Shown in pieces: positions 22,891 through 33,244 of a stretch of 64,000 nt of DNA (position 1 is its first letter; the number at the start of each line of letters is the position of its first letter). The translations under genes and the position numbers were made by a program. The notes below the pieces were generated by a model that ran no database searches, had not been told where the DNA came from, and worked only from the letters and a program-made list of their open reading frames with translations. Source of the DNA: Nymphaea colorata (lineage: Eukaryota; Streptophyta; Magnoliopsida; Nymphaeales; Nymphaeaceae); NCBI RefSeq assembly GCF_008831285.2, contig NC_045149.1, positions 8,150,417-8,214,416 on the forward strand. The letters are read 5' to 3'.

Positions 22891-25011
22891 CATACACTGA
22901 CACGAAGTACAAGATGTAGATGTCATTGATATATACATGGGTCAAACTGTAGTTTCAAAACATTAACAGAAGCTAGAAAATTTTCATTTCAGGGGTTTTG
23001 AAACTTTAACAGGGGCCGAAATATAATTTTTGAAAACTAATTTTCATACAGGACAAACTAAAATTTTTAAATTTTACAAGTAAAAGTTTCTTTCGGTGAG
23101 GGTGACCACAGAAAATGCGGCTTATGCAACATCAGCTCATTGATGCTCATCGTTGATGAATCTGCTATTGGCTTCGGTCTTAGGAGTACTTTTTCTATTA
23201 TGGAACGTTTTAGTTATAAATGATTTTATTTTTTTGTGTACGGTGAGCTATTTTTTTTCCCAAAAATATTCTCTATTAGGGGGATCCAATGTCCTCAATG
23301 TGGTAGAACATATGGTTTTGACTTTCTCTGTTGTTCTTCATAAGTACTACACAATGATTGAAGCTAATATGTTTGGGAATCTGGCGATTTTAGACTTTGA
23401 ATATAGAACATAAAGGTTGAGCGAATTTGATTTTACACAAAAAAGTCTAGCATGTGCATCGTTTATCCTTTTCTTTTTTGGTTGTGGTAGGTGATTATGG
23501 TAACTATTCGTTAACCCCCACTTGTTGATGAGACTTGCCTTTTATTTGACAGATCTCCATTTCTAGATACACGTGCAAAGTTTTTCATTTTCTTTTGAGA
23601 ATAACTTTTTAAATTGATGATATTATATTATAGAGTTCCTTCTTTTTTATATGCTTTGAGGTCTTGCATGCCCTTGTCCCACACAGTTCGTTCACATCCT
23701 TATAATTGAAAGGCCATTATAATTTGCATTGCAAATGCATAAGGAACACATCTGATAATATTTACCTATATGTAGAAACTTCTTTTTTAGTAACAGTTTA
23801 CTGAGTATTATAACTGCGAAATTTTGAAGGGTTCATTAGTAGTCTTAGCGCAGTTGTTTTAGAGTACTTGTAATATTCTCCATATGGAAGCATTGTTCAT
23901 TTCACCTTCAAGTTGTGTGGTAAAATAAATCTATCAGAAATCACAATTGTGGACAGATAATTGAGTACATTGGGTTCAATCAAACACTCAGGAGAAGAGA
24001 GGATGACCACTAGAATGAAGTTTTGATCAAGGTTGCTCCACACTCAGCTTTACCACAAAAGGATGTGGTGCTTATAAGTTCTTGCCAAGGGAATAATATT
24101 TTGAATCAGAAATATGCAATCAAGTGTATGCAGATTACTTTGATCGCAGTACAAATGGAAGTGAAAACCAAGCAATGGTCTTCGAGATTTTTGAAGCTGT
24201 TGAGGCAAGATGTGCCTTGTGATTCTCTCTCTATTCAAGACGGACATCTGCTTGGTGCATCTGCACAATAAGAGTTCTATAATGTTTTTTCAGTGGCAAT
24301 AGCAATTACCATTTGACCAATTACACATGCAAATTGATCACTGTGCAACAACAATCTACTGTGAAAATAGTTATGATGAGAAACTGAATGTGAACAACTG
24401 TTAGGAGAATCAGCCATTTGTTGTTTTGTCATCATCTATTCTTCCTTGTACTCCTTGTAAACTAGAAGCTTCCAAAGTGCACGTGGAAGTAAGAAGAGAT
24501 TGAAACTGGGATCTCAATTTGAGAGTGAGCCAGTCAATCCAATCGGGACTTCGCATATTTAAAATGCCCAAGAAGAGTTGATGATAGAATTGGGAGTGAT
24601 TTCATATATTTTTGTTTTAATATCCCATAACAATCAAAATTAATTTAAATAAAGTAGGAAAGCGAATCAAAAAAGTTCATGTCCTAGAGTTAAGCCATGT
24701 TACTGCCCATTTCCCAGCCAGAGACTGGTCTAAAAAATGCCCAATCTAACTCCTACTCTTTTTTGTTACCTAAAACAATGGAAGCTATAATATTTCTGAA
24801 ATCTAAACATTTGAAATTTGAAATTTTGCCCAAAATTTGACTAGACAAAACTTGGGTAGCATGTTGTTGTAAATTTTGGGCACTAAGAGAGAAAATTGGA
24901 CCTTCTTATCCATCATGAAAAGTTGAGCTTTCATTTGAATCTCAGGTTTCTCCAAGCCCAATTTGAAATTACTGTGCCAAAAATAACAGGAAGAAATAGA
25001 TAATGGCTTAC
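22891..25011. other. spacer DNA without recognised gene
   Basis: No motif-bearing frame was found. The plus frame 24023-24271 is open but matches no family I know. Sequence around 22980-23095 resembles AT-rich ends of short non-autonomous elements. If the phosphatase exon below belonged to a gene, its 3' exons should lie here, but I do not see them. Confidence 0.45.
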
Positions 25012-25200
25012 GGACATTTCATGAGCATGAACATGACCGGAAAACACAAGATCCACTTTGTGTTGCACAAACCATGATTCGAACATGACCGGAAAACACA
25101 AGATCCACTTTGTGTTGCACAAACCATGATTTCTCCTTTCATGAAGTGGTAGTTGTTACTATTAAAAGACATAAGAGGCCCCAAGAGTTGTGCATAATCT
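25012..25200 (-). pseudogene. purple acid phosphatase exon remnant
   Basis: Purple acid phosphatases are secreted or vacuolar metallophosphatases. The minus strand carries the block around the last metal ligands: SNNYHFMKGE, then FESWFVQHKVDLVFSGHVHA. The GHVH histidines are present. The exon ends at a good donor (GTAAGC, 25011 downward) and may begin after TGCAG at 25201. It is broken: a 52-bp stretch is duplicated in tandem, which shifts the frame between the two blocks, and the part upstream of SNNYH is also out of frame. No other exon of the gene was found nearby. Confidence 0.72.
25029..25132. repeat. 52-bp tandem duplication inside the phosphatase exon
   Basis: Units 25029-25080 and 25081-25132 are identical at 51 of 52 positions. 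The unit covers the FVQHKVDLVFSGHV coding block. 52 is not a multiple of three, so the duplication breaks the frame. Confidence 0.93.
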
Positions 25201-25612
25201 GCAGGACACCCCGCCCAGCACCGGAAAGGACACCGGAACCTCATCTAGGAAAACCGAGAAGGGGAGGCTCTGCACCATGTGGGAGGGAGCCTAAATAGAG
25301 AGAGTGCCAAAAGATAGAACAGAAAAAGAAACAGCTTGTTTGCATGCAGTTATATATACCTAATCGTTATGCTTGCTGTTAATAAATAACCAAATTGCTT
25401 GACTTTCTTAAAATGACATATGTTATCATGCAAGATACATGATCACGCACTTTGCAGTAGCGAAATATGCAATCGGCAACCCGCAAGTGCAATGCAGCAT
25501 TCTCATGTTAAATATGCATTTATTCAATACAGAAACCACATTTTTACTACCTTCTAGAATTAAGCAAAAAAAAAATGGAGGTTTGTAGCTCTATAGGGCT
25601 TTAATTTTTTTG
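25201..25612. other. flank of assembly gap
   Basis: This holds no recognised gene. It does not match the first ~900 bases of the right LTR at 38015, so the outer end of the left LTR is not here. Confidence 0.5.
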
Positions 25613-25712
25613 NNNNNNNNNNNNNNNNNNNNNNNNNNNNNNNNNNNNNNNNNNNNNNNNNNNNNNNNNNNNNNNNNNNNNNNNNNNNNNNNNNNNNNNN
25701 NNNNNNNNNNNN
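25613..25712. other. assembly gap of 100 N
   Basis: The run is exactly 100 N, the convention for a gap of unknown length. By comparison with the intact LTR at 38015-41809 it should hide about 900 bases of LTR and the left target-site copy. Confidence 0.95.
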
Positions 25713-28636
25713 TTGTAGTCCATAAGCTTGAGGCTTGACATAAAATTATCAAAATGATGAAAATATATAAATGATGTCAAGTTCAATCTTTGAAACGGAT
25801 GGGAGACATGGATGACGTCCACTTTTGTCTCAAAATAGCTAAAAATCAGACCTTGTGTTGATTTAAATAGCTGAAAATTGTGGACATTGATTCCAATAAG
25901 GACTTGTTTCTTAGATAGAAACAATGAGTTTTTCAAATCTATTCAAATTCCAGATTTCGTAGTAATGAAATCATCAACTCCTTTGGATGATTCTAGGATG
26001 GTTGGTATTTCAAATACGTAAATTTTGATATTCTTAAACCAATTCCTATAAACATGGTCTGATTTCAACAACATACATACATCTTACGTATGGGTTTGCT
26101 GAAATTAAGTAAAAATGAAATGAAAGTAATTTATAATCTTGCACTAGAAAAATCAATAAAAATGGCCCATTTCCTTAAAGACCGGTTTGGAAACATGTTC
26201 CAACCTGATTTTAAGGGAGGAATGTAATTTTTGACAAGAAATCGGATGCATATATGTACATATATAACAATGTATACATATACGTACCTTACTTTTCAAA
26301 ATGAAATTTTATCAAGGGACCGCATGACTCATGAATCATGATGATTCATGGCTGGGTTCTTTTATGTAGGAAGATTGAGAACTTGTTTCAAATCTTCCCT
26401 ACTACCCTTGATTAATTAAATTGAAAGACATGAATCAAAATGACTGTGAATAAGAAAGAAAATAAAACAATACTCAAGCTTATTCGTCCATCATTTCGCC
26501 ATGCAAGGGTGGATCACATTCATAAAAACGTATCCATCCCTTATAGGCATTTTCATCATACGTGATGTAGCAAAATCACTTTCTCACCGTGGGATTCTCT
26601 CATGGTAGGGAGTTCAAAATGGTATTAAGTTGGTTCCTTTGAAAGGGACGTGGCCTTGGGGCCCATTTCGAAATTTGATACTTGGGTTCATATTTAAGAA
26701 AAACCGACATATGCATGCATTATGCATTAACATGTACATTGAAGCGTAGGTTTCCCTTAGCTGGACATCATTCCCAGCCGTAAGCAAATGAAAATAAACC
26801 CTCCCACGAATTGTTGGAATTAAAATAAATCAACAATAAGCTAAAGTAGAAGAGAAGTGAGTTAAGATCACCTACCTTGCGGTCGGTCTTGATGTTTGTC
26901 TTTCGTCTTCACTTGTTTTCTAACCCAAGCAATCCTAAGCAAGAATCCAATCGTGGATTCAAGCTTAGCAAAGCTAGAATAAGAAATAGCTTGCTTGCTG
27001 GAATTTGGAGTGGTAAAGAGGGTTTCTCACCACGAAAATCCTAAGTAAGGGTTCACTTAAGCACCCTAACTTAGCAAAATCAATGGGGAGAATAGAAGAA
27101 AGTGAAGAAGAGAATGGGAGAAAAAGGGGAAGGGGGCTTGGACGAACCTCTTCTCTCTTCCTTGGCTTCTCCCTCCTAGCTCCTTGGCTGCAGCAATTTG
27201 ATAGAATGCTCCAAAATTTCGTCCTCCCCCTTAGTGGCCAAGGGGAGGTTTATATAGAGGAGGAGGTGGGTTCAACCACCTTCTTAACTCACCTTGGGAA
27301 CTTACTTAAGACCTTGGGGACTTGTAAAATGAGTTAAATAGACTTTAAAGGCTCTAATTGACCATTTCTCAGCCCATTTCCACGAGCTAGGTGGGCTGGG
27401 CTAGGTTTGGTCAACTTGGGTTCAGACCTAGTGACCATTTTGACCAAAATTTTGGACGAAAATGCCCTTACACAGGGTTTTGCCCTTATTTTGTACTATT
27501 TATTTTTTTTTGTTTGAAATCGAGCTTATAAGGTTAAAACCTAGTTACTAAGCTCCAAATGCCATTGAATTATGATAATTAAATTTAAATTTTAATAAAA
27601 TTTAAAAATTTTATCAAATTTGGTTCGAAAAGTGTATTTTCGTCCAAAACTTGATTGAAAATGGATTTCAACTGAATCAAACTTTCACTTGAGAAATTCA
27701 ATTTAAATTTGGTATTTGATTCAAGCATTTGACAAATTCAAATGTTTATTTGCCTTTCATAAACCATTTTAGGCTTTTTAATCTTAAGTTGACCGCAGAA
27801 GGGCAAAATTGTCCAAATTGATCAATTTCGACCAATTGACCAAAGTCAAAGCTCATTTGCAAGTAGTTTGACTTTATTTGAGGTAATTTGATAAATTTGG
27901 GTCAAGAAAGCTCTTAATTGAGCTAAATTGTACTTTGACTGAGTTTAGTCAAAGTGGGTTTGGTTCGGTCAAGTCTATTTTCGTCCATTAATTGGATCAT
28001 GAGACAGACTTACGTTTTGACTATGTTGAGCCCATTGTGACCGAACCTAGCTGGAATTGGCACCACATTTGAGTGTACCCGGGTCAAACCTACTTGGATT
28101 AATAGGTTAGGTGAGTTTGACCAGTCTAGTAATTGCTTCCTTGGAAATGATTTTTTTCTTTAAGGAGGATCTGGTTAAAGAAGAGAGAGAGACATAAATG
28201 TCTCTCTTTTCCTAGGTTTCTCCTTTATTTCTTCTTGAAAATGACTTTTCTTCAATTAATTTGAGAGAAAATATTTATTTATTATTTTTTTTTGACATGG
28301 AGGGGGGCATGGCCCCTGGGGAGGGCTCTTGACCACACGGGCTAGGTGGGGCCCACACGTGGGTCCCACGTAGCATTTTAGACTGAATTAGATCCAATTC
28401 TTGGATCTAAGTCAAAATTTGCATTTTGCAATTGGATTTGGATTTCAAATGACATTTGCAATTGAATTTGGACTCGTAATCCTGCATTGGGATTCGTGTA
28501 TCGGGTTAAATTCACGATTTGAATCTAATTGTTCTTTAGATTCGAAATTGGCTTTGAAATTGCAAATTTTCACAATTCTTTTGTGAAATTTTCACATTGC
28601 TTCAATTTTGATGTGGAAAAATTTGGGGTGTTAACA
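25713..28636 (-). repeat. Tat-like element 3' LTR, outer end in gap
   Basis: This matches 38913-41809 almost base for base. It ends on the plus strand with GTTAACA next to the polypurine tract. A TATATAAA box lies on the minus strand at 27249-27256. The outer ~900 bases are missing because of the gap. An open frame at 27083-27337 within it is repeated in the other LTR and is probably not a gene. Confidence 0.93.
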
Positions 28637-28650
28637 GATGCCCCTCTTTG
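28637..28650 (-). other. Tat-like element polypurine tract
   Basis: The minus strand reads CAAAGAGGGGCATC directly before TGTTAACA, the start of the 3' LTR. Confidence 0.85.
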
Positions 28651-29593
28651 TTGTTAAGCAAATTGAATAATTTGCTTAATAGCAAAGATTCACGCACCAA
28701 ATTTTTGCAAATCGTTTGGAAAATCCATTTTTCAAATGATGTTGAACCATCCTCGATCGAGGGGAAATGCTAGGCATAGACCTGAAATAAGAAGATCTTT
28801 CTCCATCTCATTGGAGACTTTGTAGAGGAATTAATGTTGGTTGAAAAATTTTGTAATTGTGAAAGTTTTTGCATTTGATGCTTTGAGAAATTTGCCTTGA
28901 TGCTTCTAAACCATTGGCAAGTGCTTTTTCTCTTCTTTTACTTAGTTTTTCACATACTCTCTTTTGCTTTTGAATTTTGATTTTCTTTTTGAGCCACCCT
29001 TCACTCTTGGGAGAAATTCCTCACCACCCAAAAGCTACTACGGAGTTCCACCGCTTTGGCGGTTTTGTGTAGTTTGCTTTGTGTAATATCAAGTCTATCG
29101 GGCTTTCTTCTGAACCCTTGTAACAAGCTTTGGGCCGGTAACTCCTAGACCAGTTGGCCTCAGGGTACCAAATGTAAAACACTCCCCGGGCTTACTTGCT
29201 CGAATTCAGAAGGCTTTAGGAGACTTAATATAAGCAAAATGTTCATGGATTGCTTTTTAGCTTCACGGCGTAAGCATAGGTCATATGCCCACCCGCGCCT
29301 GCTGAGCTTTGAACCAGAGGAACAACTACACTCACCCCGAGCTCATTGCTCAACTCATTTCGCTTGATAGCTTTTTCTAGCATTTGCCAAGGTCTTTTAG
29401 GTGACAAGACTTTTTCTTATGGCATCTCATGCTAGACCTTTACAAATGCCGATTGTCGGGACCAACATTAATTACTATACATAAGTCCTCAATGTCTGTG
29501 AAATTTCTTGCCTATTTCAAGACGATGCCCTTGCAATTGTCTTCAAGACATGGGTTGAGTTTGAAAATTTTGATGCATTTTTGAAACTTTTCC
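28651..29593 (-). other. Tat-like element 3' untranslated interior
   Basis: About 940 bases lie between the integrase stop and the polypurine tract. No reading frame with a known domain is seen on either strand. Confidence 0.6.
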
Positions 29594-32206
29594 CTAAGGG
29601 ATACCATGCCCCTTAGTTGGTTTGAAAATTGTTACAAACGTGCTTATCAAAGCACAACTATTTTGAATTTTTTTTTTTTTGAATTGCAAATTCAAGTATA
29701 GAATTTTTGAGATGCAAAGCATTAATTGGATCGGGGATTTCAACCCATCGGCATCAATCAGTCGATAAGAATTGTGAGGTAGAACCTCTTTGACAACATA
29801 TGGTCCTTCCCAGTTCGGCGCCCATTTTCCTTTGGGTCTACTCCTGAGTGGAACTATGGATCTTAAAACAAGATCATTTACCTGAAATTTTCTTTCAATG
29901 ACTGATTTGGCATAATGTCGGGCGACTCTCTTACGATAGACTTCGGCATGCTCTGCCGCTTGTAGTCTTTTCTCGTCTAAGAGGTCTAATTGAGTAAGTC
30001 TCTTTTTTTGGTATTTGTTAATTGGGAGTTCAATGAGAGCAGCAAATTTCATTGCTGGTTTTTGGACATGTAATGGAAGGACAATTTCCGTTCCATATAC
30101 TAATTCTGCTGGTGTAGCATTGGTGGGTGTCCGAATTGTGGTTCGATACGCCCAAAGTGCATTGTGCATTTTCTCGTGCCAATCTCGGCCTGTTTCAACT
30201 GTCCTTTCTAAGACACGAATCAAAATCTTGTTGGTTGCTTCTGCCTGACCATTACCTTGAGGGTAATATGGGGCAGAAAAGTGATGTTGTATTTTGTGTT
30301 TATGACAAAGATTGCGCATTTTCTCATTTTTGAAATGAGTACCGTTATCAGAAACGATATCATGCGGGATGCCAAATCTACACAAAAGATTTTTATGAAT
30401 GAAGGACACTACGTGTTGTCCTTCGACTGTTTTTAAAGTGATCGCTTCCACCCATTTGGTGAAGTAATCTGTAGCTGCAAGAAAATACCTGTGTCCATTT
30501 GAGGCAGGTGGATTGATTGGACCGACTACGTCGAAGGCCCACATGGAGAATGGCCATGGTGAGCTGACCGAATGAAGGTACGCTGCTGGAGCATGAATTG
30601 ATGGTGCATGCAACTGACATTTGATGCATTTCTTGACAAATTGGTGACAGTCTCTTTGCATTGTGGGCCAATAGTACCCTGCTCTGACTATCTGCTTGAC
30701 GAGGGTCTGATACCCTACATGTCCCCCACAAATTCCTTCATGGGCTTCTTGAATGACTTCTAGTGCCTCATTTGCATCGAGACATCTAGCATATTCTGTG
30801 CTGAATCCTCTTCTGTATAGGATGTCGGCTAGAATGAAATATCTTGAAGACATGTGTCTCAAAACTCTTTGCTCTTTTCGAGACATTTCTGGTGGAAGTG
30901 TTCCAGTTTGGAGAAAATCCTTGATGTTCTGATACCATGGTGTTTCTCTACTTTCTGCTTGCAACACCTGTTCTGGTATGACAAAAGATGGTTGTTCGAG
31001 TCTTCCAACTTCAAAAGATCTGATAGATTCTCCAGGTTTGAAGGCAATGGTAGAGCCTAAACTGGCTAAACCGTCTGCTATTGGGTTAAATTCTCTTTTG
31101 ACATGTAAGAGTTGACATTCCTCGAACTGTCTTAAGAGGGAATCTGCTAACTCTTGATATGGGATCAATTTTTGATCTTTGACTTGCCAATCTCCATTGA
31201 CCTGACTGACAGCTAAGAGAGAATCTCCAAAAATGCGAACTCTCTGCACTTTAAATTTGAGCAACATTTTGAGTCCTTGGATTAGGGCCTCGTACTCTGC
31301 CATATTATGCGTGCAGGAAAAATTCAATTTGAGAGAGTAAGGAATCATTTCCCTTTCTGGTGTAATGAAAAGTATCCCAATGCCTGCCCCAGCTGTGCTC
31401 TTAGATCCATCAAAGTACATCTCCCAAATCGGCTCTGGTTCAGTTGTCAGGATTTGCTCATCTGGAAAATCATCATTTGTTCTAATTTCTTCATATAGAG
31501 GAAAATCTGCCAATTGGTCTGCAATGGCTTGCCCCTTGATTGATTTTTGTGACACATATTCCAAATCATATTGCATCAGCAAAACCTGCCACTTTGCTAT
31601 CCTTCCATTCAGAAATGGCTGTTCGAGGATATATTTGAGTGGATTAAGTTTGGATAAAATTTTAACTTCACAAGCCAATAGATAATGCCTTAATTTTTGA
31701 CACATCCACACCAAGGCTAAGCAAGTTTTTTCCATGTGCGAGTAGTTCTTTTCATACTGCACAAATGTCTTACTGATGTAATAAATGGCATGTTCTATTC
31801 GGCATCCTTCTTCATATTGAGCCAGAAATCCACCACAGGCTGAATCGTTAACTGTGATGTAAAGGAGTAGAGGTTCCCCTAAAATTGGAGGTTTTAAAAT
31901 TGGTGGGCAAAGAAGATACTTCTTGATCTTTTCGAATGAGGCTTGACATTCATGCCCCCATTCAAATTTGACTCCTTTCCGCAGTAAATGGTTGAAGGGT
32001 TCGCATCTCATGGCGAGATTAGATATAAACCTTCTGATTGATTGAATTCTGCCTTGCAAGCTGCGTAGCTCCTTAAGATTTGTTGGGGGTGACATTTCGA
32101 TGATCGCCTTTGCTTTGGAAGGATCCATCTCGATTCCCTTTTGGCTGACCATAAATCCCAAAAGCTTACTGGATTCCACACCAAATACACATTTTTGTGG
32201 ATTCAA
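29594..32206 (-). CDS. Tat-like Pol: RT end, two RNase H domains, integrase
   Basis: The 870-residue frame begins inside the RT thumb (KLLGFMVSQKGIE). Residues ~85-215 are the Ty3-type RNase H and its connection. Residues ~258-395 are a second RNase H with its acidic residues at D266 (FDGS), E304 (MAEYEAL), D328 (FGDS) and D378 (IADGLAS). The integrase zinc finger is at H489/H496 and C527/C530. The catalytic triad is D559 (FDVVGP), D620 (SDNGTHF) and E656 (GQAEATN). A chromo-like or SH3-like tail with WEGPYVV ends the protein. The domain set is complete here, but the frame is separated from the RT core by a one-base shift at about 32225. Confidence 0.92.
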   Translation of the reverse strand: MNPQKCVFGVESSKLLGFMVSQKGIEMDPSKAKAIIEMSPPTNLKELRSLQGRIQSIRRFISNLAMRCEPFNHLLRKGVKFEWGHECQASFEKIKKYLLCPPILKPPILGEPLLLYITVNDSACGGFLAQYEEGCRIEHAIYYISKTFVQYEKNYSHMEKTCLALVWMCQKLRHYLLACEVKILSKLNPLKYILEQPFLNGRIAKWQVLLMQYDLEYVSQKSIKGQAIADQLADFPLYEEIRTNDDFPDEQILTTEPEPIWEMYFDGSKSTAGAGIGILFITPEREMIPYSLKLNFSCTHNMAEYEALIQGLKMLLKFKVQRVRIFGDSLLAVSQVNGDWQVKDQKLIPYQELADSLLRQFEECQLLHVKREFNPIADGLASLGSTIAFKPGESIRSFEVGRLEQPSFVIPEQVLQAESRETPWYQNIKDFLQTGTLPPEMSRKEQRVLRHMSSRYFILADILYRRGFSTEYARCLDANEALEVIQEAHEGICGGHVGYQTLVKQIVRAGYYWPTMQRDCHQFVKKCIKCQLHAPSIHAPAAYLHSVSSPWPFSMWAFDVVGPINPPASNGHRYFLAATDYFTKWVEAITLKTVEGQHVVSFIHKNLLCRFGIPHDIVSDNGTHFKNEKMRNLCHKHKIQHHFSAPYYPQGNGQAEATNKILIRVLERTVETGRDWHEKMHNALWAYRTTIRTPTNATPAELVYGTEIVLPLHVQKPAMKFAALIELPINKYQKKRLTQLDLLDEKRLQAAEHAEVYRKRVARHYAKSVIERKFQVNDLVLRSIVPLRSRPKGKWAPNWEGPYVVKEVLPHNSYRLIDADGLKSPIQLMLCISKILYLNLQFKKKKIQNSCALISTFVTIFKPTKGHGIP

Positions 32207-32231
32207 TCTAAGTTTGTATTGTAAGAGTCTA

Positions 32232-32747
32232 TCAAAAAACTTGAGAGAGAATGTTGATGTGATTCTCCCTTGTTTTTGACTTAATTAGTAGATCATCTAC
32301 ATATGCATCCATGATTTGATGCTTTTGGTCATGAAAAATAGCTGCCATAGCCCTTTGATATGTTGCCCCAGCGTTCTTCAAACCAAATGGCATTACTGTA
32401 TAGCAGAAGGTACCCCATGGGGTTGTAAATGATGTTTTGGCTTGATCTTGAGCTGCCAACTTAATTTGGTTATAACCAGAATATCCATCCATAAAGGAGA
32501 ACATAGCGTGACCTGCGGTACTGTCTACCAACAAGTCAATGTTTGGAAGTGGGTAGTCATCCTTTGGTGTAGCCTTATTCAAATCTCTGAAATCGATGCA
32601 TAGCCGAATTTTGCCATTTTTCTTTGGGACTACCACAATGTTTGCTAACCATTCAGGATAGTCGATTGTTCGGATGAACCCTGCCTTTAGTAGGTCTTCC
32701 AGGCCTTCCTTAACTTGCCCCTCAAGACGAGGGTCTAGTTTCCTCAA
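32232..32747 (-). CDS. Tat-like reverse transcriptase core
   Basis: Reverse transcriptase copies the element RNA into DNA. Palm and finger motifs are complete: VPKKNGKIRLCIDFRDLNK, DYPLP, FSFMDGYSGYNQI, MPFGLKNAGATYQR, and the catalytic AYVDDLL. A single TAA (32751-32753) separates it in the same frame from the upstream Pol leader. At its 3' end a run of six T residues where five would keep the frame throws translation into a stop. The missing start is typical of a polyprotein, and no internal ATG at the start is needed. Confidence 0.9.
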   Translation of the reverse strand: MRKLDPRLEGQVKEGLEDLLKAGFIRTIDYPEWLANIVVVPKKNGKIRLCIDFRDLNKATPKDDYPLPNIDLLVDSTAGHAMFSFMDGYSGYNQIKLAAQDQAKTSFTTPWGTFCYTVMPFGLKNAGATYQRAMAAIFHDQKHQIMDAYVDDLLIKSKTRENHINILSQVF

Positions 32748-32750
32748 CTT

Positions 32751-33087
32751 TTATTTGATTGGCTTGCATTCTGGTTTCAATGGTAGTCGATGCTCGACTA
32801 ATTTTGTATCAAGTCCTGGCATGTCCTCATAAGTCCACGCAAAGGCTTCTTGATGCTTTTTGAGGAAATCTATCAACTCTTTTCTTTCTTCTGCTGAGAG
32901 ACTTGTTCCAAGTTGCAAAATCTTTGGACTCTCTTCCGTGCCAATGTTAATTTCCTCAATCGGATCATTAATCAGAGGTGACGGTTGATCTTGCTTTCTC
33001 ATTTGGATGAACTCTGGACATTCGGCCTCAGTGAGTTCTGGATTTATCTCCTTAAAAGCTTTTGATGTTTGATCCTCAAATGCCATC
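32751..33087 (-). CDS. Tat-like Pol N-terminal leader
   Basis: This piece precedes the RT. It contains the segment LIDFLKKHQEAFAWTYEDMPGLD, found just before RT in Tat-type polyproteins, written here as FLKKHQEAFAW and then YEDMPGL. It is in a different frame from Gag-Pro. An acceptor-like CTTTAG/G ends at 33088, preceded by TCTAAC and a T-rich tract, so the Pol frame may start by splicing rather than at an ATG. It ends at the TAA at 32751. Confidence 0.72.
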
Positions 33088-33244
33088 CTAAAGATTGTAA
33101 AGAAGTTAGATGAAATTTGAGACATTGTATATGGAAGTAATTTGCATTTGTCATTGTATTTTTGAAGGTATTACAAAATGAAGACACTTGGTCTATTTGA
33201 GTACAATGACGACAAAATGACAAAATGATGGCGGATTTGTTGAT

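Noticed and set aside
27083-27337. 84-residue open frame starting MGRIEESEEEN
   Set aside because: It lies inside the Tat-like LTR and recurs at 40256-40510. It has no domain and is best explained as LTR sequence.
30015-31685. Plus-strand open frames within the Tat-like pol region
   Set aside because: They are shadows of the minus-strand Pol frame, which has complete RNase H and integrase motifs.
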